64,000 bases of DNA from Chiridota heheva (lineage: Eukaryota; Echinodermata; Holothuroidea; Apodida; Chiridotidae), in NCBI GenBank assembly GCA_020152595.1, contig JAIGNY010000140.1, positions 106,001 through 170,000 of the forward strand, read 5' to 3'. Shown here piece by piece: positions 56,045 to 64,000 of this stretch (position 1 is the first letter of the stretch; each line of letters starts with the position of its first letter). A program made the position numbers and the translations under genes. Below the pieces are notes generated by a model, which made no database searches, was not told the origin of the DNA, and saw nothing but the letters and a program-made list of their open reading frames with translations.

Positions 56045-56222
56045 CTGCTGGAATCTTGCTTTGCCATTGGTTGCACTATTAGATGTGTGCGGGGGAATAA
56101 AAAGACATTTTCTCCATTTCCATCCGATCCTGATCGATGTTCGAATTGGGTTTCTGCTGTACGACGCGATGGCTTTCAACCTACGGTTCACACTAGGATT
56201 TGCAGCAAGCACTTTATATCAG
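56045..56222 (+). pseudogene. THAP zinc-finger exon remnant
   Basis: The frame reads CFAIGCTIRCVRGNKKTFS, then FPSDPDRCSNWVSAVRR, DGFQPTVHTRICSKHFISG and stops at a strong donor CAG/GTATGT, phase 1. This has the THAP layout: Cys-x4-Cys, the FPxDPxR..W block, and Cys-x2-His near the end (CSKHF). The ATG at 56041 is one base out of frame with the Cys codons, so as read it has no start. THAP domains occur in P-element-type transposases and in domesticated DNA-binding proteins. No following exon was found, so a transposon remnant is most likely. Confidence 0.72.
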
Positions 56223-56739
56223 GTATGTAGGCTTTGTCTGAGAATAAGGAACAATCAGTTGGCGTTAGCATTAAAATTACTCTTCGTACACCCGGTGAAT
56301 ATAAAAACGGAAAATACAAAGTAAAATTGGAAGCGAATAAAAAAACTACTAGTAGTAAAATTCGCTGAACTAGTAGGTTTAGCATGCAGTATGTTTGTTG
56401 TACGTGTGATGTGACTGAGCTGTGTGAAGACTGGTGAAATGCAACAGCGCCGCTGCCCTGCAAAATGGAGTCCAGTTCAGTTGTGAAATCTCCTCTATTG
56501 GTTACAAGTGTAGGTTTTGAGGTATGACTGATCAAAGTTTTTTAATTCATGCGAAATTTGTGATGTATGACTGGAAAGACAGCTTCAAAATCTTTAAATG
56601 ATTCTCAAATTTCTTTCATAAATCTTGGTCACTGAAAGTGATAGGAGTCTATTACTGCCAGAAGTTGAATGGGGTATGGTAAAGATTGAAAAACAAAGAT
56701 TTGTTCAGATTTACTGCCCCATTTCAAAAGAAAGACATT
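56223..56739. other. No further exon recognised after the THAP fragment
   Basis: GATGTGACTGAGCTGTGTG and CAGCGCCGCTGCCCTGC at 56405-56462 have no match to a THAP transposase body. Nothing else seen. Confidence 0.4.
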
Positions 56740-56743
56740 TTAA

Positions 56744-57776
56744 CCCTTCGTTGCCCCACGATGTTCAAAATGTGACTGCAATTTTTCAGAAGTTTTTTTT
56801 TCAAAATTAATTTGCATAAATTTTCTTTGTTTTCAATAACATTTGGTTTATATGAATGCTAAGACAATAAATTTTTAATAAAAGATTCAAAATAAAGAAA
56901 ATATTGACATAAATTTGAAAATTTTAGGCAAAATTAGGTAAAATTGCTCAATTTTTTGAGCTTGTATTAATTTTGTGAATAATGAAAATAGAGGATTTTT
57001 TCACAAAGGTTAATTGTTTGTGAAATTTCCTTTCCATTGATACCAGTCTAAATATTTTTCTCAAAGCAAAACATACAAAAACAATGAAAATAAACAAGAA
57101 AATAATCACCGCTGTTATTACTCAAAAAAACAAAGCTGTGCCTCCGGTTTCAGTGCTTGAACACAGGTTGCTTAGATGAACATCACACATGGTTACAGCT
57201 ACACCACACTGCATTATGAGTAGAATGTGGATTTGATTTCAAACTTATATTTTGGTCTGAACAAAGAGGGAATAGTTGCTCTTTTTGATTTCAATTGAAA
57301 GTGCATGGAATTATGATTCTAAAGATAATTTTGCATAGGGCAGTTGTATTGCGATCAGAAACTATGATTTTTGTCAAAAAATGGTCTTAAAATGCTAAGA
57401 ATCATGAAATTTTGCCCCCCCAAAAAGATATTGATGATAGGGGCAGTTGAAATTTGACTAGAATTGGATGCATTGATGTCTTTATCAGTTTCTCACAGGA
57501 TTTTCAGGCAAAAGTATGGCATGGCAAGTTTTTGAAGAAAAATAAATGTTTTTTTTGTTAAATTTTGTGCATTTTTTAAATTTTCTTTATTTCAACACAT
57601 TTTTTCTCAAACATCATCAACATAACCCCCATCAAAAAGTTACATTTTCTAAAAGAACTATTCGAGGTCTTTCAATTGATACCAGGACCACTGCTGTGGG
57701 CCTAATTAATAAAGCAAAATCATTTTTTGAAAAGCATGTCCAATCAGTTTTGTCATGACCGCATGGGAATGGAAGG
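56744..57776 (+). mobile_element. piggyBac-like MITE, uninterrupted copy of the 42453 family
   Basis: TTAA on both sides (56740-56743, 57777-57780); tips CCCTTCGTTGCCCCACGATG and CGCATGGGAATGGAAGG. 1033 bp. Interior follows the outer element at 42453-46175, including the TGTGCATTTTTTAAATTTTC place that corresponds to the empty insertion site of the nested element. Confidence 0.88.
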
Positions 57777-58004
57777 TTAAAGAACTAAACTGAGAAAAGA
57801 AATGACAAATATGATTTAATAAAGAAAATACCAAGATTATCCTGGTACACATCACAAATTTGCATAATGATACCTGAGCTTTCAAAATACTGTAAAATGT
57901 TACATTAGTAACTACAACGTCGATGATAATTTTGCAACTTTTGATTTTAATTGATTTTGAAGCTGATTTTGCTTCTACCCATCCATATACCTTTATTGCT
58001 TAGA

Positions 58005-59160
58005 ATCCCAGGGGTCTAAAATGTGACTAAAATTTGTTTGGGCTTTTTTTTCTTTAAAATTGATTTTCATAACTTTCCTCTCATTTTGTATCACTACAAG
58101 TTTGGTGTATATGGAATGCTAAGACAATAAATTTTCAATAAAAAAGTCAAATAAAGAAATGGCGACATAAATATGCAAATTTGCAAATTGTAGGCAAAAG
58201 TATTTTTTCTTGTGAATAATGAAAATGGAGGATTTTTTACATATTCATAGATTGTTTGTGATTTTTTTTCCACTGATACCAGTCTGAATTTATTCTCAAA
58301 GCAAAACCTGCAAAATCAATGAAAAAAAATAAAATCAACGCTTTAATTACTCACGAAAAACAATGGCGCGCATCGGTGCAGTATTCGAACTCAGGGATGA
58401 GTAGAAAGTTACATCAGGGATGAGTAGAGGATAGCGATACATCAGGAATGAGTAGAGGATATAGATACACCAGGGATGAGTAGAGGATAGAGATACATCA
58501 GGGATGAGTAGAGGATAGAGATACATCAGGGATGAGTAGAGGATAGATATACATCAGGGATGAGTAGAGGATAGAGATACATCAGGGATGAGTAGAGGAT
58601 AGAGATACACCAGGGATGAGTAGAGGATAGAGATACATCAGGGATGAGTAGAGGATAGAGATACATCAGGGATGAGTAGAGGATAGATATACATCAGGGA
58701 TGAGTAGAGGATAGAGATACATCAGGGATGAGTAGAGGATAGATATACATCAGGGATGAGTAGAGGATAGAGATATATCAGGGATGAGTAGAGGATAGAG
58801 ATACACCATGGATGAGTAGAGGATAGAGATACACCAGGGATGAGTAGAGGATAGAGATACATCAGGGATGAGTAGAGGATAGAGATACATCAGGGATGAG
58901 TAGAGGATAGAGATACACCAGGGATGAGTAGAGGATAGAGATACACCAGGGATGAGTAGAGGATAGAGATACATCAGGGATGAGTAGAGGATAGATATAC
59001 ATCAGGGATGAGTAGAGGATAGAGATACATCAGGGATGAATAGAGGATAGAGATACATCAGGGATGAGTAAAGGATAAAGATACATCAGGGATGAGTAGA
59101 GGATAGAGATACATCAGGGATGAGTAGAGGATAGAGATATATCAGGGATGAATCTGGCTA
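58005..59160 (+). mobile_element. piggyBac-like MITE fragment broken by a minisatellite
   Basis: TGGAATGCTAAGACAATAAA, GTGAATAATGAAAATGGAGG and CCACTGATACCAGTCTGAAT match the 56744 family at the same spacing up to about 58385, where the 28-bp repeat takes over. Neither terminus is intact. Confidence 0.75.
58396..59155 (+). repeat. 28-bp minisatellite, about 27 copies
   Basis: Unit CATCAGGGATGAGTAGAGGA plus TAGAGATA, very homogeneous with a few C/T and G/T variants (CACCAGG, TAGATATA). Translates to repeated SSTHPWCISILYSS on the minus strand; not a gene. Confidence 0.95.
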
Positions 59161-59755
59161 ACACAAAAATGACTGAACATAAAACGTGGGCTTGGAAATA
59201 CTGATGTTTATGTATAGGTTATAAGGTCAAACCTTTTATACTGTTTATAGTATTAGTTTCCTTTCTTAAAAACATGAGTTTAAAGAGAGAAAAAATATGG
59301 AATACTGGTTTCCCATTTAAAAAAAGAAGAAAAAAAAAAATCAGATGAAAAGCATTGATGGCAAATAAGAAATCACAGAAAAAAAAAAGAAAAAGTAAAC
59401 TCACTAAAAAGGCTCATCCTTGATGCATGCAGGGTTCAACAAACCAAGCTGAGATCAACTTGCCCATTGGGTATCAGTGGCGTAGTCAGCATTACACAGT
59501 GAGGAGGTCAAGAAGGTCCTAGACACCCTCCCATGATGAAGTGTTCCAATTTAGCCCACTTCTGAGGCAATTTTGTTTTTTAAAGGCAAAAAAAGATATA
59601 AAAACCAAAGTTTATAGTTATTTCTGAAAATTACTTCAAAAAAATGGTGTGGGGGGCCCTCCCCCCACTCCCACTTTCGGGCATAGTAACCTTAATTTGT
59701 AGTGGTCCTGGAAGAAAATAAGGTTGCCCTGCAGTAGTATGTATATACTTAATAA
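59160..59755. other. No gene seen; hAT-like end word
   Basis: A-rich tracts at 59320-59395. TATCAGTGGCGTAGTCAGCA at 59469 looks like a hAT-type terminus (CAGTGGCGTAG) running into a G/C-rich interior with GGGGGGCCCTCCCCCC at about 59651. Confidence 0.45.
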
Positions 59756-59790
59756 CTCGCTTGACCCTTGAACTAATCCTTTAATGATCT
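59755..59790 (-). mobile_element. Family A MITE end next to exon 14 acceptor
   Basis: GCTTGACCCTTGAACTAATCCTTT equals the right terminus of family A. It ends eight or more bases before the exon 14 polypyrimidine/AG and leaves CTAAT about 25 bases upstream of the AG, where a branch point is expected. Confidence 0.65.
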
Positions 59791-59797
59791 GTTGCAG

Positions 59798-60000
59798 GCC
59801 CAGAACAGAGGGTCTAATTTGCTGCACTATGCCGAAGAACAAGCAAGAAGAGAAGTTGAGCTTACTATGATCAAACGACAGAAGCAGCAGTTGGAGAGTG
59901 CCCTGAGGCAGCTCCAAGACAAACATTCCATGATGGTTGAAACGCATGCAGAAAGAGTGGAGGAATTACGAGACGAAATTGAAAGATGGAAGAGGAACAG
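59798..60000 (+). CDS. GCC1: GCC1 exon 14
   Basis: Acceptor GATCTGTTGCAG, donor CAG/GTATGT; 203 bp, phase 0 in, phase 2 out. LLHYAEEQARREVELTMIKR then QKQQLESALRQLQDKH matches human FLYAEQLARKEVEITSLRKQKHRLEVEVHQLQD, the last coiled coil before the GRIP domain. A fragment of the foldback MITE family lies right in front of the acceptor and may supply its branch-point-like CTAAT. Confidence 0.93.
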
Positions 60001-60029
60001 GTATGTACCATATCTAATCTGAATCACAA

Positions 60030-60830
60030 GTACCTGAAAACTAATTTGAATAATGTCACATGGCTGAGAATCACATTTTTATAATGGTCCAATCATGTGC
60101 TGGGGGAGTCTTATTAACCAATCAAATACTGGGGATTCTGGGTCGTTTGCACAGAACACGCGGGGTATGGGGTCAAGCGTATGAGGAAATGCTCTCATAT
60201 GCTATAATCATAGGTGTGTTATGCATGAAGGTACAAGTTTCCCTCCAGCAACTTCAGCTGATAACAAAGAGAATATCCCCAGCAGTTGATTGGTTGATGT
60301 ACCCTGAAGTAATCACAATCGGCTAAGTACGTTTTGAAATGGGTCTACAGAGGAACATTTTGAGGGCCGTTGTGATAGGTTGAATTTGAGAAAACTTTGC
60401 ACCAGTACCTTATACCTCAAAAGTGTCAACTATTTAAAAAATCTATTGAAATGTTGCAACAACTTGAGCTAAGTAGGAGAAAATATGGTATAGACCATGA
60501 AGACAGCAGTTTCATTAAAATACAGCATTCTGAATTTGCAGGCAGTATTATAATAAACTATGCAAATTTGTATGCAAATTTTATGCAAATTTGTGATATA
60601 AAAAAACCAAGATATGAATTTTCTTATGTTAATTAACTTCCTATTTTTTCAAGGTTATTTGAATGTGGCACTTTGTTATAAACAAGAGGTATTGATTCTC
60701 CATCACACCCTTGAACAAATTTAGCACGAGAAAACATTCTGATGATTTTTAGTGACTGAATGTTGAGACAAAATTGAAAGAATAACATATCAGTCTTTTC
60801 TTTCATACATCACAACTTTTGCTTTCATTA
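60030..60830. other. No gene seen
   Basis: Intron 14 start. AT-rich; ATGCAAATTTGTATGCAAATTTTATGCAAATT at 60560-60592 is a small triple repeat containing ATGCAAAT octamers. Open frames have no domain. Confidence 0.45.
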
Positions 60831-60832
60831 TT

Positions 60833-61400
60833 AAAGGAATATTCAATGGTTTTTTTGTAAAATTTTATTTGAAATAACATACTTTTAGAGCCAATTTGGT
60901 ATGAAAATCAGGTTGATATCATATTCCGTTCAGGAGATATGGATTTTTAAAGGAATATTCCCATGGTTTTTTGTAATTTGTATTTGAAAGAGCATACTTT
61001 TAGAGCCAATTTGGTACAAAAATCAGGTTGATATCATTTTCCATTCAGGAGATATAGATTTTTAAAGATTTCCCAGTAGCATTTTACAGTTTTTGTACAG
61101 TATGATGAATTCGTGTTTGATGATGTCATAGAGGCAATTCCATTGCAAATGTTTATGCATTTCTTTGAATGTTAATTGGTTGTTTGTGTATGATTAGAAA
61201 CAATTTTTCAAAAGTTATTGAAGTAGGGTATGTTTGGCAATGTATATATCTACCTAACTTTCATCAATTTATTTTTCTAGCAGGTTTTAGTAATAAAAAA
61301 GGATGATAGATTTTAATGAAATACATTAACTTTGTAGGAGAATGTGTTGCTGTGATGTCATATTTTATTGATTTTTTTTGTGAACCTTTAATTTTTTTTT
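60833..61400. mobile_element. Foldback MITE family C, arms in tandem
   Basis: AAAGGAATATTCAATGGTTT.. and AAAGGAATATTCCCATGGTT.. (60836, 60951) start two direct copies of one arm, each with AATCAGGTTGATATCAT and TTCCGTTCAGGAGATAT. The inverted arm is absent or very decayed. Confidence 0.65.
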
Positions 61401-62050
61401 AAAGGATTAGCTCAGGGGTGAAGCATGTCCATCTTATATGAAAGAGGACTTCATAAGAAACAAAATGGTGAAGAAAGCATCCAAAAATGTTATTCTGTTA
61501 AGGAAATATAAAAGTTTAAAGTTTGGTATCATTTGTGTAGAAATAACTGAAATCAGACTAGTTGGGATGTCTTCCTCAAAGTAGTTATGTATTCTATTAT
61601 ATTTTGTCCTGCTATTTTGAGGCTTAAAAACCATGGGATATGTCAGAAAAGTAGTAGGACTGCATCTAGTAAGTGTCTTGATAATGTACCACCTGAAGAA
61701 AAATTGAGAAAAAATAATTTAGATAGTAAAGAATTTAAATAAACTTTCTTTAAATTACATTAACAATTGTTAAGAATGTGAGGATTAGGGCACCAACTTT
61801 CGATATTAGACTTACTACTCCAGTCATTTCTACAAAGATTCAAACTTGAATACCCCTTAACAGGATAAGATTTTTAAATGCTTTCTTCACCATTTTGTTT
61901 CTTTTGAAGTCCTCTTTCATATAAGATGGACATGTTTGACCACTGAACTAATCCTTTAAAGGAATACGATTTTTTAACCCTTTTTTCACCATTTTGTTTC
62001 TTTTGAAGTCCTCTTTTATATAAAATGGACTTGCTTGACCACTGAACTTA
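61401..62050. mobile_element. Foldback MITE family A, full palindrome plus extra arm
   Basis: AAAGGATTAGCTCAGGGGTG to ATGTTTGACCACTGAACTAATCCTTT at 61957, 557 bp, centre near 61700. A second shortened right arm (AGTCCTCTTTTATATAAAAT, TTGACCACTGAACTTA) follows to 62050. Confidence 0.87.
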
Positions 62051-62169
62051 TACCATTTTTGTGTGAAATAAAACTTTTAATCGCATCAGAGAGGCAAGAT
62101 TTTGATTTAAGTTAATAAAAAACTCTGCGGTAAAATTTCACATGTGATATCTAATTTTTACAACACAGG

Positions 62170-62640
62170 TGCAGCATGTGTCGTAAGAAATTTCAGCCAT
62201 AGCGTAATATATGACAAATATGTTGTTAACACAAACCCTGATCGGTTGTATAATTATAAAGCTTTAAAGCGTAGTTTGAGTTATGAAACATATTTTAGGC
62301 TACATTGACGATTTTAGTTTGTGTGCATATTTTACTAGCCTCTGCTGTGGGACCCTCCCCCTTATTATAAATACAGGCCACCATTTTAAAATTCCTAGAC
62401 ACTTAAGACTTTGTACAGTACAGTATTTGAATTGGATTGAAGATGAGTATCATTTTATGCTGGATTGCCCTCTTTATACTGACCTTCATAAGATTCACAT
62501 TCCTCATATGTTTTATAATCAGCCTTCGGTAATTAAATTTGAATACCTTGTACAGCCAATTGGAAAGAGGTCAGCTATTCAAATTGCTAAGTGTATTAAG
62601 TGCGCATCTAAAAGATGGCAGGATTTATTTAATGTATGAG
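62170..62640 (+). mobile_element. LINE C-terminal zinc-binding region
   Basis: GHHFKIPRHLRLC, then NWIEDEYHFMLDCPLYTDLH and KRWQDLF. The IEDE-H-F-x3-CPLY motif is the RT-associated zinc-binding tail found after reverse transcriptase in several LINEs. The start of the tract (NPDRLYNYKALKRSL) is broken by stops. Confidence 0.72.
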
Positions 62641-62779
62641 TTTCTTTGCCTTTACATGCTCTGTTGAATCTATCATGGTTTAAACCTCCAACAGTTGTCC
62701 TTCCTGTTGTTTTCTGAACAAGATGTTTTTATTTAGATTTTTGTATACCTATGATACCTATGTTGTTTCCTGGACAAAG

Positions 62780-63060
62780 GCTATAGTAGCCTGAGATTCC
62801 AGACCTAGAAGTGTCAAGTAATTTGTGACTCTCGGCCTTGAAGTGAAAGCGAAAATCCCGATTACATCAGTGCTTATCCAGCCTGTTCTTATATAAATTT
62901 AGATTGCATGCTTCCACGACCTCCTTAGGTAATTTAATCCATAACTTGCAAATTTGATTGGAGAAAAAATTATGTCGACCGCTGGTGAATGAATGTGATT
63001 ATAGAATTTTCCTGTTTTTAGAACCTCTTGTTCTAGTATTATATCAAAGATATTGCAACC
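62780..63060 (-). mobile_element. L2-like LINE, 3' coding end, minus strand
   Basis: Minus-strand reading HSFTSGRHNFFSNQICKLWI then KLPKEVVEACNLNLYKNRLD and KH: the common RK-FF-RV-xxWNxLPxEVVxA..FKNRLDKH C-terminus of L2/CR1 LINEs. A G/C-poor 3' tail follows toward 62700. Confidence 0.75.
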
Positions 63061-63544
63061 TTTTCTTTGTTATTGCTATGTAAAGGCCGGTGGCCTACAC
63101 ATGTGAAGAAAGAAATCAATATATTGACTTCAAGTTATATCTTACCTTCCATGCTATAAATATGCAATCTGGTCCAACAACCTGATTATAACGCACTTCT
63201 AACCGAACTTAAAATGTAGTTACCAGCCCAGCCCTAACCTCCATAATACCTCTAACATCCCTCACTTCTTTTCAGCGCATTGCTGTCACAACATCGCTGG
63301 AACTGGAAAATTTGCCGTGGTTTAGGCACTTTCTATTTCGTCTAATTTTACTAATTAAAATCTGCAGCTGTTCTGGCAGTTTCTGTTTAGTTAAAGTTTA
63401 AGAACAGTTTGTTCCTCTCATGTTTAACTGCCCCGATTCTCTGGCGAACCTTGTAAGTTTTTGCCATGATGTATTGGCATATATATATATATATATGCAA
63501 ATCAAAACAATTAATGAGATTATTCTTTCAATAAATATCAATAA

Positions 63545-63905
63545 TATTCTTGTGGTCGGAGTTGACGTAACCGTGTACGGGCTCAGTACGGTTTTGTTAA
63601 GTTGGAGGGGAAACTTCATCATTACAGTCAATGGGATATTTTTTATGAATAGTTTGTGTAGCCTCAGCCAGTTTGTAAAAATTAATGGTACTCATATATA
63701 TTGTAAACTATTATCTAATATACAACATTTGTGAAGAAAAATAAATTTTGTCCAGTATTTGTTGAAAAATGACAAAAAATAGGTTTTTCTCCCATTGACT
63801 GCAATGATAACTGACTTTGTTTTCCCCTTTGACTGAAGTTTGTGATAGTCAAAAAAGCATTGTTACGTTGCCGTGCACCACAACATTCCCAGATGTCTGA
63901 CCTCG
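63545..63905 (+). mobile_element. Palindromic repeat family E, copy 2
   Basis: GTGGTCGGAGTTGACGTAAC.. to ..GCACCACAACATTCCCAGATG matches 10915-11285 in reverse. The two halves contain TTACAGTCAATGGGA and TCCCATTGACTGCAATGA as inverted words. A TATATA run lies at 63479-63497. It ends about 55 bases before exon 15. Confidence 0.75.
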
Positions 63906-63960
63906 AGAATAAATGTACCAGACTTTATCTTACAATTTTCTCATTTCTGTTCTCTTTAAG

Positions 63961-64000
63961 GTCAAGAGAAGGCACCAACATGGAGTACCTGAAGAACGTG
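63961..64000 (+). CDS. GCC1: GCC1 exon 15, start of GRIP domain (cut by window)
   Basis: Acceptor TTCTGTTCTCTTTAAG. With the two bases carried from exon 14 it reads RSREGTNMEYLKNV, equal to human QSREGANLEYLKNIIYRFL, which opens the GRIP domain. The rest of the domain, including the tyrosine needed for Arl1 binding in this family, lies outside the window. A 360-bp palindromic repeat ends about 55 bases before this acceptor. Confidence 0.92.

Larger units (their letters stand above)
17925..64000 (+). other. GCC1: GCC1 (GCC88) gene, 15 coding exons seen, 3' end beyond window
   Basis: The spliced exons encode a long, almost wholly coiled-coil protein that follows vertebrate GCC1 in order and spacing: an N-terminal block (KELLETIEKQK), a DVVHAYKG..EKEAL block, DHAIMLREL, LKERVTQLDLEN, QQELKQLKEEFERY, KQRDR, YAEEQARREVEL and finally SREGTNMEYLKN, which opens the GRIP domain. 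In this family the GRIP domain binds Arl1-GTP on the trans-Golgi network and the coiled coil tethers endosome-derived carriers. About 695 residues are visible; human GCC1 is about 775, so roughly 50 C-terminal residues should lie downstream. The genomic span exceeds 46 kb, mostly transposon-filled introns. Two joins (7/8 and 12/13) are out of frame as read. Orthology is firm; the full exon set is not. Confidence 0.93.

Noticed and set aside
55611..56535. 115-codon minus-strand frame at 56188-56535 and 87-codon plus frame at 56061-56324
   Set aside because: The plus frame is a shadow of the THAP frame one base away; the minus frame has no domain.
58750..58974. Minus-strand frame of repeated SSTHPWCISILYSS
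   Set aside because: By-product of the 28-bp minisatellite.

Overview
This window is eukaryotic nuclear DNA: AT-rich, intron-rich and full of transposons. Its one clear host gene is an ortholog of GCC1 (GRIP and coiled-coil domain-containing protein 1, GCC88), a trans-Golgi golgin. I recovered fifteen coding exons by hand on the + strand, from the start codon at 17957 to the window edge at 64000. They spell about 695 residues that follow vertebrate GCC1 nearly end to end. The last exon is cut just as the C-terminal GRIP domain begins. The mix of LINEs (CR1/L2-like, an I-clade-like type with RNase H, RTE-like), tRNA-derived SINEs, piggyBac-like MITEs and long foldback MITEs suggests a marine invertebrate. 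An invertebrate deuterostome such as an echinoderm is my best guess, but the species cannot be read from the sequence.

Layout. 1-16.6 kb is upstream of the gene and holds repeats: a foldback MITE (1321-1885), a 0.5 kb palindrome (3255-3803), a decayed CR1-like LINE (4055-7840) whose endonuclease region has turned into two minisatellites, an L2-like fragment (9010-9560), a TIR element (9885-10700), MITEs inside a LINE (13030-14620) and a second CR1-like LINE on the minus strand (15057-16165). A possible YY1-type promoter or 5' UTR segment lies at 16655-16725. The first coding exon has its own 3' splice acceptor, so an upstream non-coding exon is expected.

17.9-64 kb is the GCC1 gene. Its exons are 81-206 bp and its introns reach 7 kb, filled with mobile DNA: piggyBac-like elements at 19580, 40616, 42453 (with a 2.7 kb piggyBac-like element nested in it) and 56744; an I-clade-like LINE with RNase H at 52885-55525 and two dead 3' ends of the same family; a THAP zinc-finger exon remnant at 56045; satellites and minisatellites at 25.6, 29.6, 36.5, 39.5, 47.2, 50.2 and 58.4 kb; and repeated copies of palindromic MITEs.

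The most unusual observations concern splice sites. The 3' splice site and start of exon 8 exist in three tandem copies. The end and 5' splice site of exon 12 exist in six. The exon 7/8 and 12/13 joins do not keep frame as read, so either small exons are missing from my model or there are single-base sequence errors. A THAP exon and a piggyBac-like reading frame show similar one-base slips, which makes residual assembly indels a serious alternative. I found no new multi-gene system. The interest lies in how repeats have shaped one very expanded Golgi gene.
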